From the NCBI RefSeq assembly GCF_001402915.1, contig NZ_CP012945.1, positions 1,188,001 to 1,252,000 on the forward strand: DNA of 64,000 bases, read 5' to 3'. This document shows, in pieces, positions 63,638 to 64,000 of the stretch (position 1 is the first letter of the stretch; the number at the start of each line of letters is the position of its first letter). A program made the position numbers and the translations under genes. The stretch is from Devosia sp. A16. Its GTDB lineage: Bacteria; Pseudomonadota; Alphaproteobacteria; Rhizobiales; Devosiaceae. Under the pieces are notes generated by a model. That model had not been told where the DNA came from. It searched no databases and worked only from the letters and a program-made list of their open reading frames with translations.

Positions 63638-64000
63638 ATGAGCATCGACTATCGCCTCGACCACATCGCGCTGCTGGTGCGTGACCTCGACGAGACGGCG
63701 AAATTCCTTACCGAGGTGCTGCAGATCCGCGAGGTGCCCGACCCCATGGGTGGCACGCATATCCGCTGGTTCGAGTTTGGCAACAACCAGCGCTTCCACA
63801 TCCAGGCCGGCGACATCAGCCGCACCCATGTAGAAAAACGCACCCACTTCGCGCTTTCGGCGCCGGATTTCGAGGCCGTGCTCACACACCTCAGGGCGCT
63901 GGGCACCCCGTTCTCCGACATGCAGGGCAATATCGGCGCCGTGAACACCCGCCCCGATGGCATGCGCGCCGTGTTCGTCGAGGATCCGAACGGCTACTGG
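63638..64000 (+). CDS. VOC-family protein, 3' end outside window
   Basis: N-terminal 121 residues of a VOC (glyoxalase/bleomycin-resistance) family protein: DYRLDHIALLVRDLDETAKF with the metal-binding His, then RWFEFGNNQRFHIQ, HVEKRTHFALSAPDFEAVL with a second His, and AVFVEDPNGYW at the window edge. The VEDPNGY loop normally leads to the last metal ligand just beyond. Reaction unknown. It starts 19 bases after the permease stop. Confidence 0.9.
   Translation, partial: MSIDYRLDHIALLVRDLDETAKFLTEVLQIREVPDPMGGTHIRWFEFGNNQRFHIQAGDISRTHVEKRTHFALSAPDFEAVLTHLRALGTPFSDMQGNIGAVNTRPDGMRAVFVEDPNGYW

Overview
The window is GC-rich, densely coded chromosomal DNA from an alphaproteobacterium, most likely of the order Hyphomicrobiales (Rhizobiales). 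A Devosia-like organism would fit, but that is inference from gene content, not from a marker gene. The evidence is a MucR/Ros-family regulator, the cell-cycle proteins RcdA (DUF1465) and TrcR (DUF1013), CtrA-type TTAA-N7-TTAA boxes, the small DUF1192 and DUF4164 proteins, and the order tkt-gap-pgk-fba next to zapA. I see no rRNA, tRNA, transposase, prophage or CRISPR array.

Bases 1-16900 are the accessory part. A truncated thiolase and a MucR-like regulator are followed by the most unusual locus in the window (2127-6227). It holds a SARP/BTAD-type regulator fused to TolB-N-like and TPR regions, a 72-residue Cys-free peptide gene with a strong ribosome-binding site, a YcaO cyclodehydratase/thioamidation-type enzyme, and a TfuA protein. 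The last three genes are packed with gaps of 3 and -4 bases. This looks like a minimal ribosomally made, modified peptide (RiPP) system. Next come usg, a DUF1801 protein, an AraC regulator divergent from a secreted alpha/beta hydrolase, a YCII(DGPF)-ECF42 sigma pair in which the sigma gene is frameshifted, a UvrD-like helicase, a YcaQ-type glycosylase, a pentapeptide protein and two outer-membrane-type proteins.

Bases 17000-37400 are mostly conserved blocks on the minus strand. The envelope block reads tolQ-tolR-tolA-tolB-pal-cpoB-tilS-ftsH-(methyltransferase)-glmM. The recombination block is ruvC-ruvA-ruvB with a VapBC-type toxin-antitoxin pair inserted between ruvA and ruvB and translationally coupled to ruvB. 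yebC, a YmdB-type phosphoesterase and 5-formyltetrahydrofolate cyclo-ligase follow, with a probable 6S RNA upstream of the last. Two similar membrane GGDEF proteins lie between ruvC and yebC.

Bases 37500-64000 begin with a block (Na+/H+ antiporter, TPR-GGDEF protein, ParDE pair, lytic transglycosylase) separating the 6S RNA from zapA. The central carbon cluster tkt-gapA-(2 small genes)-pgk-fba-thiE-like follows, with a decayed VOC gene between pgk and fba. Then come a Sel1 protein, suhB, a non-flagellar MotA/MotB-like pair, a 214-bp inverted-repeat element, an MsbA-like ABC exporter, rpmE, a GFA protein, rcdA with an upstream CtrA box, a quinone oxidoreductase, trcR, a KefB-type antiporter, a TauE/SafE permease and a VOC protein cut by the window end.
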